Positions 10,615-21,792 of a stretch of 64,000 nt of DNA are shown here, in pieces. The notes under the pieces were generated by a model. The model was not told the origin of the DNA. It ran no database searches and saw nothing but the letters and a program-made list of their open reading frames with translations. The DNA comes from Cotesia glomerata (taxonomy: Eukaryota > Arthropoda > Insecta > Hymenoptera > Braconidae). The stretch lies in NCBI RefSeq assembly GCF_020080835.1, contig NC_058160.1, positions 6,885,515 to 6,949,514 on the forward strand. The letters run 5' to 3'. The translations under genes and the position numbers were made by a program. Positions within the stretch are counted from its first letter, which is position 1, and every line of letters begins with the position of its first letter.

Positions 10615-13600
10615 TTAATTATTTACAGGTGGTGAATAGTTTAATAAGCATTCCGCTAACTCTTGGTCACTTATTTTTGATATCCGGGAACGCATTTTGC
10701 TCGCTAATGGAGACATATCACGTAAAAACATTGCTGAATGATGGATAGCAATCATGTACATCAAAGGACACCATTCTTTTTTTATTGTTTTTCTTACTAA
10801 AGCTGTCAAATATGATTCTATTAATGATATGTCTTGCTCAAGTGGATATAGATATTCCTCAATAGGACAAGCTAATTTTTCTGGGGATAATTTCAAGTAT
10901 CTGAGAGCTCCAGCGTGTTCAGACCACAATAATTTTCTATAATGTACATCATGTCGCTGAGCTATTGGTACTAATAAACAGATTGCGAATCCTTCATCAC
11001 CATAAGAATTAGCAATAAAACACTCGCATATCGATGTGAAGACATCATTGAATGAGCTAACACCAGGTAAGTCGCTTGAAAAATTGAATCGTTTGTAATA
11101 TTTACTTATTAATTCAAACGTAGCTCGTTTGAGTAAAAAAGATACATTATCATTTAAATAAACTGTATCACAAAGGTAAACGAGAACCAATCGTGAAAAT
11201 CTAACTGTTGGAGCTAAACTGTAAAAAACTTCACGCATAGCTAATTCCAAACTTAATACAACAGTTATTTTTATTGTATCATCCTCATTCCAGCCGATTT
11301 TATTTTTGTGATTAGAATAAGCATCGACTAGCGGCATATACGGCCAGTCTTGAGGCATCGCAGCTTCATTCCAGCAGTTTTTTGACGTAATGTACTGTTT
11401 GTAAATATTAGAAATATTATTTGGCAATTTAAGGGTAATATTTTCACCCCCACTATTTAATTTCATTGTATTTAAATCTTCGGCAAGTCGATCGATTGCT
11501 AATCTTTCATTAGAAAGAACAATGTCAAGAACTTCATTTACGGCGCGAGAAGCATCTGCTGGTAATGTTGATATTAATTTTACAGCTATTTTCCAAATAA
11601 TTTCGTTTATCAAATCACTAGTTGGAAATTTTGCACAAGCTCTAACGATAGTCGTAATAAAAAATAATTCTGCTCGAGAGTACCAACTAAATTCTAACGA
11701 CCAATCGTAGTTCACCAATTGTCGAAAATATTTAATTACATCCGGGTTTTGAATAATCTTTTCGAAATCATGGAACTTTGATGATTTTATCATTGCATCA
11801 CAGAGTGTTGCCAAAAACGGAAAACAACAGTTTAATGATACAGCTGGCTGGACTTCACCATCTTGAGTGAGGACTCCTAAACTCGGAAGTGATGATGGAT
11901 CTCTTTCACTTGCTGGCGTACAAGTACTCAGTAAATTTGAACTGGAGCAAATGTTATTAAAAATTTTTGGATTATTCGTCCATTCAGTTTTCAATGGCGA
12001 TAAATCGTTAAGTGATGTTAACGTCACAGCAACAAGCTTCGTAGTACTCCATGTGGCTGAAGAAACTTTAGCTAGTTGTGTACTCCATTTGGTCAATAGT
12101 GTAGATATAGTAGGTCTTAAACTTTCTTCACGAGAAGAAAGAGCTACAAGTGCTGTAGCATATTCGCAAGACAGTTCAGAGGCACTTGTCAGGTCATGAT
12201 TGCTTAATAAAAGCTGCAATTGTGAACCTAATATTAATTTTGCTCCGGAAATGCTGTCTGTAGCGACGTTATTGTTACAGATTAACCGCCACAAACGTAA
12301 GGCTTCGATGGCCAGCCGAAGTCCCGTTTCACCTGCATCACTGTTACTGTACGACAGAAAAGAATGAATTATTTTTAAATTATTGAGACGATCTGCGACG
12401 GGTCTTCCACCATATTCCACCAGTATTCGACACAATCGAATTGCTGTGACATTAGGAACTCCATAAGCCTTTTCAGTATCAAGAGTTACAAGTCGTTCAG
12501 TAGTCAATGGTATGAAATTTTTGACAATGGTATCCAACAGTTGGGGAGTCGTAGCAATATTCAAAGCGGTTATGCGTGAATGTCGAGCTAGACGAATTAA
12601 TATTTCCAAAGCTGATGTTACTCCTACAGGAGGCGGTTGTAGTTCACTCAATATATATCTGATACGTAAAATAATATCTGATCTCATGATAGCAGCAATA
12701 CTGTCTAATTGTGCTAGTTGATGATCTTTCAGAGTACTTATGTCCTCAACATCGTGTTTAGGTGCCGGTAATTCAGGAACTAAACAGTTTCCGTCAGGAT
12801 ATTCCCATCCACAAAGTCTATCCATACAAACTTCATCAGCTTCACTACATAAAAATGCTCTAAGCGCTTGTAGAGTTGCAGTAATAACAGCAACGGATTT
12901 ATCATCTAATGAAAATCTCAATAATAAAATAATATTTCTTTGACTTAAAGCACCAAGAGGTGGAGGATTTAATGCCTTGTCGTACCAACCTTTACGGCTT
13001 TTTTCCATAATATTACCTAAAGTAGTCAGTGCTGTGCAACGCTGCTGTTGAGTTGAAGATCGACTGAGCTGTAATAACTCTTGAAGCGTATAACCTGGAC
13101 GATCGGGCTCATCACCGTGATTGTGCAAGCCTTTATTTAATAATTCATCGTCTTTGAAAGGTAAAAGTAAACCATTGAAGTCAAAACGTGCATTATAAGG
13201 CTCGTCTGGTGTCGATTCGCCATCTTTACTAGGTTCTATTTCTTTCATCCATTCCAATTTTTCTGATTCTACCTTGTCCATATGAACCCAACCTTTATCT
13301 GATGCTTGCTCAACGATTTCTGTCACAGGAGCTGGCGGCTCTGGAGGTATTGGCTCGCATTCCATTTTATTAACGTCGTCTTTAAGATCAGGCTTTATGG
13401 TTTTTGGTTCTAAAACTTTAATTTTATATTCTGAGCTCGCAGGTTTTTTTCTAGCTCGAAGAAATTCTAATAATTTAGGGTCCAAGGTACTTTCCAATCG
13501 TTTTTTTTCCTCCAAAATCTCTTCTTTTGTCATACTATTTAGCTTTTCAACATTGCTTTTATGAATTTCTGAACTTACAGAATCTTCTATTGAATCACTT

Positions 13601-14184
13601 GAATTAATATCAATAATTTTATCATCATTACTACTTGTTACAGCCTCATTTAATTCTTTATTGATCAAACTAGTTTGATAAAATAAACTATTGGAATTAT
13701 CAGCAGATGCTTTATGATCGATTTTAAAAACTGATGGAAATCCAGTTTTGTTTTCAAAACTATCCATGTGTTTAAGTGATTTTTGATCACTAGATTTATA
13801 TTTTTTCTCTACTATATTCCCTAATAAAGGTTTATAAGCATCCAAAGGTACATGTCGAATTGGATCAAGTAACTTAGATGTAGATGCATTGGAAACATCT
13901 TTTGATGACTGCCCACTGCTTATATTTTCATTAGATTGAAGTTGAGCCGTTTTTTCTGCTGTCTTTAATGCTCTCATTTCAGCAAATTTTGATCGGAATT
14001 TAGTATCTGATTGTTTATTGTCTTCGTTTGTTGATTTCACAGTCGCTTCTTTATGTTGAGCTCGTAAATTAATAACCTTTGCTGATGGCTTTTGACGAGA
14101 TTTAATAAACTCTTCCTGCATCCGAAAGAGTTCTTCCTCACCATCACCAGGTTTAGGTCGTTTAATAGGTGTAAAATCATCCAT
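10615..14184 (-). CDS. RPAP1: RNA polymerase II-associated protein 1
   Basis: A single open frame of 1189 aa is read from the Met at 14184 (MDDFTPIKRPKPGDGEEELF). An in-frame Met seven codons upstream (14205) is possible, but RPAP1 family N-termini are close to the RPKPGDGEEEL block. The RPAP1_N motif lies near residues 215-255 (MTKEEILEEKKRLESTLDP, then LLEFLRARKK). The RPAP1_C motif lies near 335-400 (ARFDFNGLLLPF, then GLHNHGDEPDRPGYTLQELL). A long helical-repeat C-terminal part follows. RPAP1 helps assemble and import RNA polymerase II and links it to its chaperone machinery and Mediator. Having no introns across 3.6 kb is unusual beside the exon-rich neighbours. A spliced 5' UTR is likely, since an acceptor-like TTTCTTACAG lies just upstream. 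The start is divergent from Uev1A. Confidence 0.93.
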   Translation of the reverse strand: MDDFTPIKRPKPGDGEEELFRMQEEFIKSRQKPSAKVINLRAQHKEATVKSTNEDNKQSDTKFRSKFAEMRALKTAEKTAQLQSNENISSGQSSKDVSNASTSKLLDPIRHVPLDAYKPLLGNIVEKKYKSSDQKSLKHMDSFENKTGFPSVFKIDHKASADNSNSLFYQTSLINKELNEAVTSSNDDKIIDINSSDSIEDSVSSEIHKSNVEKLNSMTKEEILEEKKRLESTLDPKLLEFLRARKKPASSEYKIKVLEPKTIKPDLKDDVNKMECEPIPPEPPAPVTEIVEQASDKGWVHMDKVESEKLEWMKEIEPSKDGESTPDEPYNARFDFNGLLLPFKDDELLNKGLHNHGDEPDRPGYTLQELLQLSRSSTQQQRCTALTTLGNIMEKSRKGWYDKALNPPPLGALSQRNIILLLRFSLDDKSVAVITATLQALRAFLCSEADEVCMDRLCGWEYPDGNCLVPELPAPKHDVEDISTLKDHQLAQLDSIAAIMRSDIILRIRYILSELQPPPVGVTSALEILIRLARHSRITALNIATTPQLLDTIVKNFIPLTTERLVTLDTEKAYGVPNVTAIRLCRILVEYGGRPVADRLNNLKIIHSFLSYSNSDAGETGLRLAIEALRLWRLICNNNVATDSISGAKLILGSQLQLLLSNHDLTSASELSCEYATALVALSSREESLRPTISTLLTKWSTQLAKVSSATWSTTKLVAVTLTSLNDLSPLKTEWTNNPKIFNNICSSSNLLSTCTPASERDPSSLPSLGVLTQDGEVQPAVSLNCCFPFLATLCDAMIKSSKFHDFEKIIQNPDVIKYFRQLVNYDWSLEFSWYSRAELFFITTIVRACAKFPTSDLINEIIWKIAVKLISTLPADASRAVNEVLDIVLSNERLAIDRLAEDLNTMKLNSGGENITLKLPNNISNIYKQYITSKNCWNEAAMPQDWPYMPLVDAYSNHKNKIGWNEDDTIKITVVLSLELAMREVFYSLAPTVRFSRLVLVYLCDTVYLNDNVSFLLKRATFELISKYYKRFNFSSDLPGVSSFNDVFTSICECFIANSYGDEGFAICLLVPIAQRHDVHYRKLLWSEHAGALRYLKLSPEKLACPIEEYLYPLEQDISLIESYLTALVRKTIKKEWCPLMYMIAIHHSAMFLRDMSPLASKMRSRISKISDQELAECLLNYSPPVNN

Positions 14185-14205
14185 TTTTCTATATTGCTTT
14201 ATCAC

Positions 14206-15316
14206 TTTGTTAATCTCTGTAAGAAAATAAATAAATTTTAGTAAATAAATTATATTATTTATGGTATTGGGAAGAATCTATACTTGTACTCAGTACATTT
14301 TATTTGTAGTATAACATTCTGACATTTATGTCAATTATGTTATAAAATGATTAATTGTTTATGATATGTTACTGACCCTATGTATGAACAAACTATGAAT
14401 TAAGTTTTATTTTTATAATCATCTGGTGTTTTATAAAAAGTATACATAAATATAAATTAGTACCAATTGAGTGAATTAACTGTTTAACTTGTAAAATGAT
14501 ATTTATTTTTAAAAAAGCATTGTAATGAGTTGAAATATGTTTATTGTAAACTATTCTATGATTGATGAAAAATAAAATTGTACAGTTACCTTAAAGAAAC
14601 AAACAATTTTCTTTAATATTTTGCTTTTTTTATAATTTTTTATTAGTTTTTGTTATTATTTCGATAACAATATTTAAATATTAGAGGTTAAACCGCGTGC
14701 AATCACATAACGCAGCTCACTCCAAAGTACATATGTACATATGTATGTGCATGTCGTTTTTTAGAAATAATATGCATGCGCTGTGAAAGTAGCAGAGTTC
14801 CGACATTTTTTATTGTTAAAAAAAAATGAAGATGAAAATGCCTAGGAATTCTGTACAGTCATTAATGTATGAGTTTTTCAATGCCTATTGACAAAATTAA
14901 TTAAAATTTCAATGAAAAGTTATAAGTGTTATAATTATCAAAATAAAAATCAATCAAAATTTAAAAACAGAACAACCAAAATTCAACAGAGCTGCTATCT
15001 GTTGATGAAATTATGAAAGTAAATTTTAGATTTTTCTAAAAGAGTGTTGTCTCGACACGAGTGATATATATAGTTTATACAACGAGACAACCTCTAAGGG
15101 AGGTTGGTTGAAGTTTGATCAAAATAATTTGACACTAAAACTTAATAATTACAATTAATCCAGGTTCGTGTTTTATTGTTTTGAAAATAAACTTACATTA
15201 TTAAACCATACATAAATTTTCAATTAATTAACCATTTTTGTTCAAAATATATTAGGATATCCGGCTAGACGGAGTTATTAAGAATAAAATAACGTGTTCT
15301 GCTAAATTACGATATC
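14206..15316. promoter_or_regulatory. Shared divergent intergenic region, RPAP1 / Uev1A
   Basis: About 1.1 kb separates the RPAP1 start (-) from the Uev1A start (+), so both promoters lie here. The interval has a pocket of higher GC near 14690-14840. A 9-bp inverted repeat (GTTGTCTCG / CGAGACAAC) lies near 15046-15092, just upstream of the Uev1A 5' exon. No core promoter element could be assigned with confidence, and no additional gene is seen. Confidence 0.5.
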
Positions 15317-16714
15317 ATGGCGGTTCCCACGGCCGGTGTAGGTAAGGCTAAATTTTCATATAAATTATTAATATTTCATTTTTGTATTCTCGCGTATGAA
15401 TATACTTTAATTACTACTATTAAATTATAGATCTAAATTTAAAATGAAAAAATAGAATGAAATGAAAATGGCAATGAATTGTTTGACAATTTTTATTATT
15501 AATATTTTAACTTAACAAACATGTCTATCTGTAGCTAGTGTGTATACATATCTTATTGGAATATTTAACCGAGTCATATTTGATGCAAATGGAATGAATT
15601 CAATAGTTGTTTGTTATGCAATTACATTAAGATATTACTTTAAAATTTTTAAAACTTAATAATATTTAAAAATTATTGAAAATTATAGATACGTTAATAA
15701 ATTTTTATTTAATTGATTTAGGGAATTTATGAATTATTTTTGTTAATTCGTTTTATCTAGTGGTTCCTAGAAATTTCCGTCTGTTGGAAGAATTGGAGCA
15801 GGGACAAAAAGGTGTTGGAGATGGTACAATTAGTTGGGGATTAGAAAATGATGATGACATGACTCTGACTCATTGGACCGGAATGATTATCGGACCACCT
15901 AGGGTAATATTTTATTGATCAATTTTTTCATTGATTATTTGTAATGAAAATTTATTCCGAAAAATGCAATTAAAAAATTATATTTTGTTTTAATTTTTAG
16001 ACACCGTATGAGAATAGAATGTACAGTTTAAAAATTGATTGCGGGGCTAGATACCCAGATGATGCACCGAGTGTAAGATTTTTAAGTAGAATCAACATGA
16101 ATTGTATCAACAGCAACACTGGAGCGGTAAATTTTTTTTTTAATTTCTTAAAATTCTAAAGTGTATTTTTAGCTGTTATTAATATTAGTAGAGCAACCTG
16201 AATTCGTTGTTGAAAGAAAAAATTTTAATTTAAAGTTCGATAAAAAACTTAGTATTCTATTAATTTTTTTTATGAAAATAAAGTTAGCCGACATCTAAAA
16301 ATTATTACGATTTTTTTTTATTAAAGAATTATTACAAAAAAATTAAAAAAAAATTTTTTTCATTTGTTTAAAACTTCGAAAACTATCAGTGCAATTTTTT
16401 AAAAATATTTTTGAGTTATAATTTAATAAATTAAACAAAATAAAAAAATTAAAAATGTCGGCTAACTTTAATATTATATTTTTTTTTTAGGGAAAGTAAA
16501 ATTAGTTTTTTTTTTTTAATATTAATTTATTCAAATTATAAATTAAAACGGTTTTTTTTATTTTCCTCAAAAGGTGGATAATCGCAGTGTGCCTATGTTG
16601 GTCAAATGGCAACGAGAATACACAATTAAAACAGTTTTGCAGGAACTCCGTCGTTTAATGACGTTGAAAGAGAATATGAAACTATCCCAACCACCTGAGG
16701 GAAGTACTTTTTAG
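15317..16714 (+). CDS. Uev1A: Ubiquitin-conjugating enzyme variant Uev1A (UBE2V, Mms2-like)
   Basis: Four exons join in frame (15317-15341, 15761-15903, 16001-16126, 16574-16714) to give 144 aa, the normal size for a UBE2V protein. The fold signature is clear: VVPRNFRLLEELEQGQKGVG, DGTISWGLENDDDMTLTHW, GMIIGPPRTPYENRMYSLKI, and the C-terminus LSQPPEGSTF. The catalytic cysteine region of active E2 enzymes is replaced by the variant-type stretch around NMNCINSNTG, as expected for UEVs. Uev1A pairs with Ubc13 (bendless) to build lysine-63-linked ubiquitin chains used in DNA damage tolerance and in IMD/JNK-type immune signalling. The third intron is enlarged by a small inverted-repeat element. 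Confidence 0.96.
16281..16468. mobile_element. 188-bp MITE in a Uev1A intron
   Basis: The ends are inverted copies: AAGTTAGCCGACAT at the left and ATGTCGGCTAACTT at the right. Both are flanked by TA (16279-16280 and 16469-16470). The interior is AT-rich and has no ORF. Size, ends and TA target indicate a non-autonomous Tc1/mariner-type element. Related interior sequence appears near 10100 and near 45820. Confidence 0.8.
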
Positions 16715-18528
16715 CCTAGCCACAACAACAATTTGTATCTTCCTTTTTACTGCGGCAAGAGGCAACATCAAGGTGTACCAAATAAATAAATCCTACTCTT
16801 ACTTTTATTTTATTATAATTATTATAATTAATATTATTCTTATTAATATTATTATAATTACTATTATTATTTCTATTTCTATTATTATTATTATTTGGTG
16901 GCCTTTTTCCCCTTGAAATAAAAAGGACAGAAACAATATAAGTTAAGTATACTGTAATTCAGGCACATAAATACATACACTTAGACATTTAAAAGTGAAA
17001 AAGTCATACTTTTTTTGTGTTTAAATGAATTATAGCTGTCTTTTGAAATTGAAGTGTTATAAAGAAATAAGATTGTGGCTGCTATGATAAATATTTTTCA
17101 GCCGAAGTCAATTTCAATTTAATTATTTCTCAAACAAATTATGTCATTCTTATTGGAAAAAACTTCAACTTTAGAATTTTTTGATCGCATAATTAATTTT
17201 TAGTTTAGTGCTAATGAATTACAATTTTCATTTTTTATTAATGATGTCAACCTTTATGCATTTCCTTTAAACTATTTTCTGTAAAATTGTAATTATAGAA
17301 TCAACAATGCGATTATCAGTACATATACTATTTGTATATTAATTAAATGGAATAACAAATTGGCTTATTAGTTTTAAAATTTTTACCCTTCCTTGTTAAT
17401 TCATAATATTTGATGAAAAATAATATAACTATAATCTAATTTTATGCGATTATGTTTTATTTTAACTCAACTTATTAAAAACGTTTAAATTATTAAAAAT
17501 AATTGAAATTTGAGTAGACAGAATGTTGATTAATCAGTCATCAAATGATTATTTTAAATGAGATTAAAATTAATTATATAATCGGAAAATAATTAACTGC
17601 TTTTATAACAGCTTCATATATTAAAAATTAAAAAAAAAAAAAAAAAACGATAATGCATATGCTTAAAAATATTGAATGTTTACTTTGTGATAGTACTAAG
17701 CATGGGGACGACATATGTGGCCTCCATGATGCTAAGACATGATTTCTTTTCTTTATATTTCTCAGTAGTTAAAAATGAAGTTTTGGAGATTAAAAAATAA
17801 ATAAAACTCAATAAGATGCAATAATAAATTATTTGAAAAATATTGTAAAATTAAATTCAACTGATATATTTAGATTATCCGACTTTATCAAATATCTTAT
17901 GATGAAACTTGATATTATATATTTATAATATTTGTAGCCATAAATAAATAAATGAATAATAAAGTTAATATTAATAATAATTATTTTTAACATATTTAAT
18001 TTTTTTAAATAATTTGTAAAATATGAAATAGAACATTAATTTAACAAGGATCTCATCATTGATAAGTATGAAAGAGGATATAGGAGTAACTTTGATTTTC
18101 TCATAGTATGAAGTTTAAGACAAAAAAAAATAATTATAAAAAAAGTTGATAAATTTTTTTTTTCAACGATTTATTAAAGATGATGATGTCACTGTTGGCA
18201 TCTATGTACATTGTACGAATTCAATCATACGGTATGAATTGACAGCTGAGTTATTGAGAGTTAAATTATGTAACCACTGGCATATTAATACCATACTCTT
18301 AATAACTTCAAGCATAATTTTAATTAGATAATACCATCCTTAAACTTTTTACGTTTTTGAATCAGCTTAAATTATCAAAACTACGTATTCATTAAATTAA
18401 ACCAATAAATATTGATGGCGTTATCGATTGCTAAACCGTTCATATAATAAGTAAGTTATTTTTCGAGCTAAATTGTTTTAAATTGAGTTAATATTTTATT
18501 TATTTAATTATTTGTTTGTGATTTTTTA
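16715..18528. other. Facing 3' UTRs of Uev1A and cytochrome c1, intergenic
   Basis: No coding sequence is supported. Uev1A 3' UTR signals such as AATAAA occur near 16784 and 16916. The rest is AT-rich with trinucleotide ATT runs near 16810-16890 and an A run near 17630. The 61-codon frame at 18146-18331 has no family resemblance and is treated as chance. Confidence 0.6.
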
Positions 18529-21187
18529 CTACTGCTGTTTCTTTTTAGGGATGAATGCTAGTTTGGTAGATTTGACAGTTGACCACTTGTGTCTCTTCAT
18601 CCAGTAACATCCAGCCATTAGTACTATACCAACTGCAAGAGTCTGTAAGTATAATTAATTTACATTTAAGTTTGTTATTACATGTTAAAATTTTGAATGT
18701 AAAGTTTTGGTTTTAATTTAACTTAATTACCTTTATAAATAAATATTTTCGTTCATCGTGCTCAGGATTTGATGTCCACATAAGGAAAGTGGTTATATCT
18801 TTAGCAATTTGAGATGTTGTTGCTGGAGTTCCATCTTCGAATTCAATTACTTCATCGTAGATGGGCTAAGTTACAAAAAGTAAATGATAATTTTTATTTA
18901 TTTAATCTTAACCTTAATTACTTTGCTGAATATTTAGATATATCTTATTTATTTACAAAATGTAAATTAAATCATGAAATCTTATAAAATTTAAAATAAT
19001 ATTCATTTAAATCTAAAATATTGTTCATTTAATGCAAGATATTCAAATGTCATATATTATGTATAAGTTATGCGATCATCAAGAGTAAACAACTAATTTG
19101 CTTTTTTGTCAGTTAGTAAGTAATAGAATTTAAAAAACTTTTTTGAAGTATTCTCCATTACGTGAAATATTTATTCGTGAAAATTACGCATTGAATGTAA
19201 GTCAAAATTACAACGATGATGATGCAATTGAACTTGACTGATAAAATTTTGATGAGCGAATAACTTGGAATGAAAAGATAAAAAAAAAAGTAATAAATGA
19301 GAATTTTCTTACCGGAGCCATACCAATAGCACCTCCAGGGAAGTAGGGATTAAAGTATTGACCTTCTCGAAGTGAGATTCCGGCAGGCGGATCACAGAAT
19401 CCAGTTAACAATGAAAAGACGTAATTCTGGAATTAAAAAAAAAAATATGGTATTATTGGACAATATATCGGAGAAAAAATTAATTCATTTAACAAGCGCC
19501 TTTAGTAAAAGACTTTTATCCAAAAATTATAAAATAAATATAAAAATGATCTCAATTTTTTTTTAATAAAATTAGGTAGTGATAAATTTACCTCCCCATT
19601 GTGTCTTCCGTTAACAATGTACGAAAGATCTGGTGGATAAGCTCCGTTATTAGCAGCACGAGCTGCTTCTTCATTTGGATAAGGATTAGGAATATAATCT
19701 GATGCCTTTCCTGGCCGCATGAAATACTCTCCTTTGTCATCAGGACCATCTTTTATCTATTAAATTGAATAAATTGTTTCAGATATGAACTTAATCAATC
19801 AATTCATGAAAATAAATTATATTAATAGCGCACTTGATATTCTTCAGCGATCGCTTTAACTTCTTCTTCTGTATGCGTTACATTAATAAGATGACGGAAA
19901 GCGACGAATTTCAAACTATGACAAGCTGAGCAAACATTTTTATAAACTTCCCATCCTCGCCTCATACTGAAAAATATTATTGTTTTGTAGATTAAAATAA
20001 AATAATTATTTAGTAATTTTATTGAATTTGGTAAATAATGAAGTATTACCTTGCATGATCGAGGGAATTTACAAAACCTTCCCAACTCCAGGGGTAGTGT
20101 GGAGGATGAGCAATCAATTCAAATGCTTTTACTGACTGCTCTAATGAATAAATTAATGCTCCAACACCTCCAACGGCTACACCCAAACATGAAACCATCT
20201 GCAGCACAAAAATATAAGAAGAATATTAGTGAAAAAATTTTCATTGAAAGAATTTTTTCTTTTTTCTAAACATTTTTAAATTACTTACCGCCTTTCGACT
20301 TCTGGACCAGTCTTTAACCGTCGAGAATTGACTAGACTGTAAAATTTAAGTCTTATGTTTATTTTGTCGCTATTTATGTACTCCATAATAAAAAATAAAA
20401 AAAAAATAAGGTAAAAGACCCCATTAATGGTACCTTTAACCCCTATTAGTGGCACTTTTTCTTTTAATGGAAAAATGTTCTACTTGGAATAAAAATTCAA
20501 AATTTTTTTGATCTAAAGGTCTTAAAGATTAGAAATAATATATTAATTATTGAAATTAATGATTTCATCAATTAAATAAGTACCAAAATCAAAAAAAGTG
20601 TCAGTAATGGGGTCTTTTACCATAATAAAAAAAAAAGAATTTCGGACAAAAACTAAATATAATATCTTGAGGACACTAATATGATAAATAAAGGTTCATG
20701 AACATATTTTTTATAAAATCTAAAGTTATAAATGTATAAATATATGTTAAAAATTTTAGCATGACATATAGTGGTGTAATCTTAGGGCCAGTACAAAATA
20801 ATGATGGCAGGTCTCTGTTTTTACTACGAATAACTATTACATAACAATGATGAAATAATTATTAAAATTCATTTGTTAATGTTTATAACCATATTAAGTA
20901 ATAATAAGTAATTAGGCCAATCAAAAAATACCATCAAGGTTTAAAATAATCTATAAAACGATGTCATAATACCCACGAGACATGTTAGTCCTAATGATAG
21001 GGCCAAAACTATTCTTACAGTTAATCACTTTTTTTTGACAATGATGCTAGGAGAAAAAATTACTTTAATAATTAAGATTATTTTTACGAATTATTTTCAC
21101 TTTAAAAAAATTTACCTGGTTAAATAGACTTCCATTATTAGATTTTAAAAATCCAGATCGACAAATACGTCCAAGCGATGCCGCCAT
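18529..21187 (-). CDS. Cyt-c1: Cytochrome c1, heme protein of respiratory complex III
   Basis: Eight minus-strand exons join in frame: 21187-21116, 20336-20289, 20198-20050, 19966-19834, 19756-19592, 19426-19313, 18865-18731 and 18642-18529. They encode 309 aa. A basic mitochondrial presequence (MAASLGRICRSGFLK) leads to a hydrophobic sorting segment. Next come the heme attachment site VCSACHSLKF, the region PPDLSYIVNGRHNGE, and PYFPGGAIGMAPP with the axial-ligand Met. A C-terminal membrane anchor ends near WMKRHKWSTVKSTKLAF. Cytochrome c1 passes electrons from the Rieske protein to cytochrome c in the inner mitochondrial membrane. The donor after exon 4 reads GTGCGC, unusual at +3 to +5, but exon phase and family alignment support it. 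Intron 1 (about 780 bp) carries a MITE. The gene is divergent from the LSM14-family gene. Confidence 0.96.
20409..20622. mobile_element. 214-bp MITE, AGGTAAAAG family, copy 2
   Basis: The left end reads AGGTAAAAGACCCCATTA and the right end is its inverted copy with one terminal change. TA flanks both sides (20407-20408 and 20623-20624). Inverted similarity continues into the GTGGCACTTTTT / AAAAAGTGTC segments. It lies in the first intron of cytochrome c1 and has no ORF. Confidence 0.8.
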
Positions 21188-21792
21188 GTTGGCCAGAGGT
21201 GCAATTGTGAAAAGAATGCAAGTCAAATTAAAAATTTTTATTCGTGAAATTTGTTTAATTATAAAACAATGAAAATTATTCAGAATAACTTTTGAAAGTC
21301 TTAAAAATTTTTTTAATTTATTTAATTTAAATTTACTACGTCAATTATTTAATCTAATAAATTATCAATTGACTAATCATGATCACCAACTTCATTTTAA
21401 AAAAATGTGATTAAATATTATTTTGTTTATAAATATCAATTAGCAATATAAAAATAATCGAGAAAATTTATTTAAATAAAACAAATATTTTTTTCCACAA
21501 AATCGAATAATGATAACAATAATGAGACTGATATTTAAATAAAATATGTATAGGTATTTTGAATCGCTTGGAGCAAGCGCCTTTCGGACAAGTCTCAATT
21601 GTTGGCATTATTGGTAACAACGACACAGGCGGACACAGAACTCACAGTTATAGTACCGTGCATACGGGAGCATTTAGCAGCAAAGCATATTAGCCATTGC
21701 TGTCGGCTTGTTCACTTGGTCAAATGGTATCGCGAGTTCAACAACGATACATACTAATTTAACAATCGAAGAATAAATAATAATTCGTCAAG
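21188..21792. promoter_or_regulatory. Divergent promoter interval, cytochrome c1 / LSM14-family gene
   Basis: About 600 bp lies between two divergent starts. The right half (21560-21780) is clearly more GC-rich than its surroundings and probably contains the promoter and 5' UTR of the + strand gene. The left part next to 21188 serves cytochrome c1. No individual binding site is assigned. Confidence 0.5.

Noticed and set aside
11522..12943. Several + strand ORFs of 60-110 codons antisense to RPAP1
   Set aside because: Shadows of a well-conserved minus-strand coding sequence.
18146..18331. 61-codon ORF between Uev1A and cytochrome c1
   Set aside because: No recognisable motif, lies in UTR-like sequence of two convergent genes.
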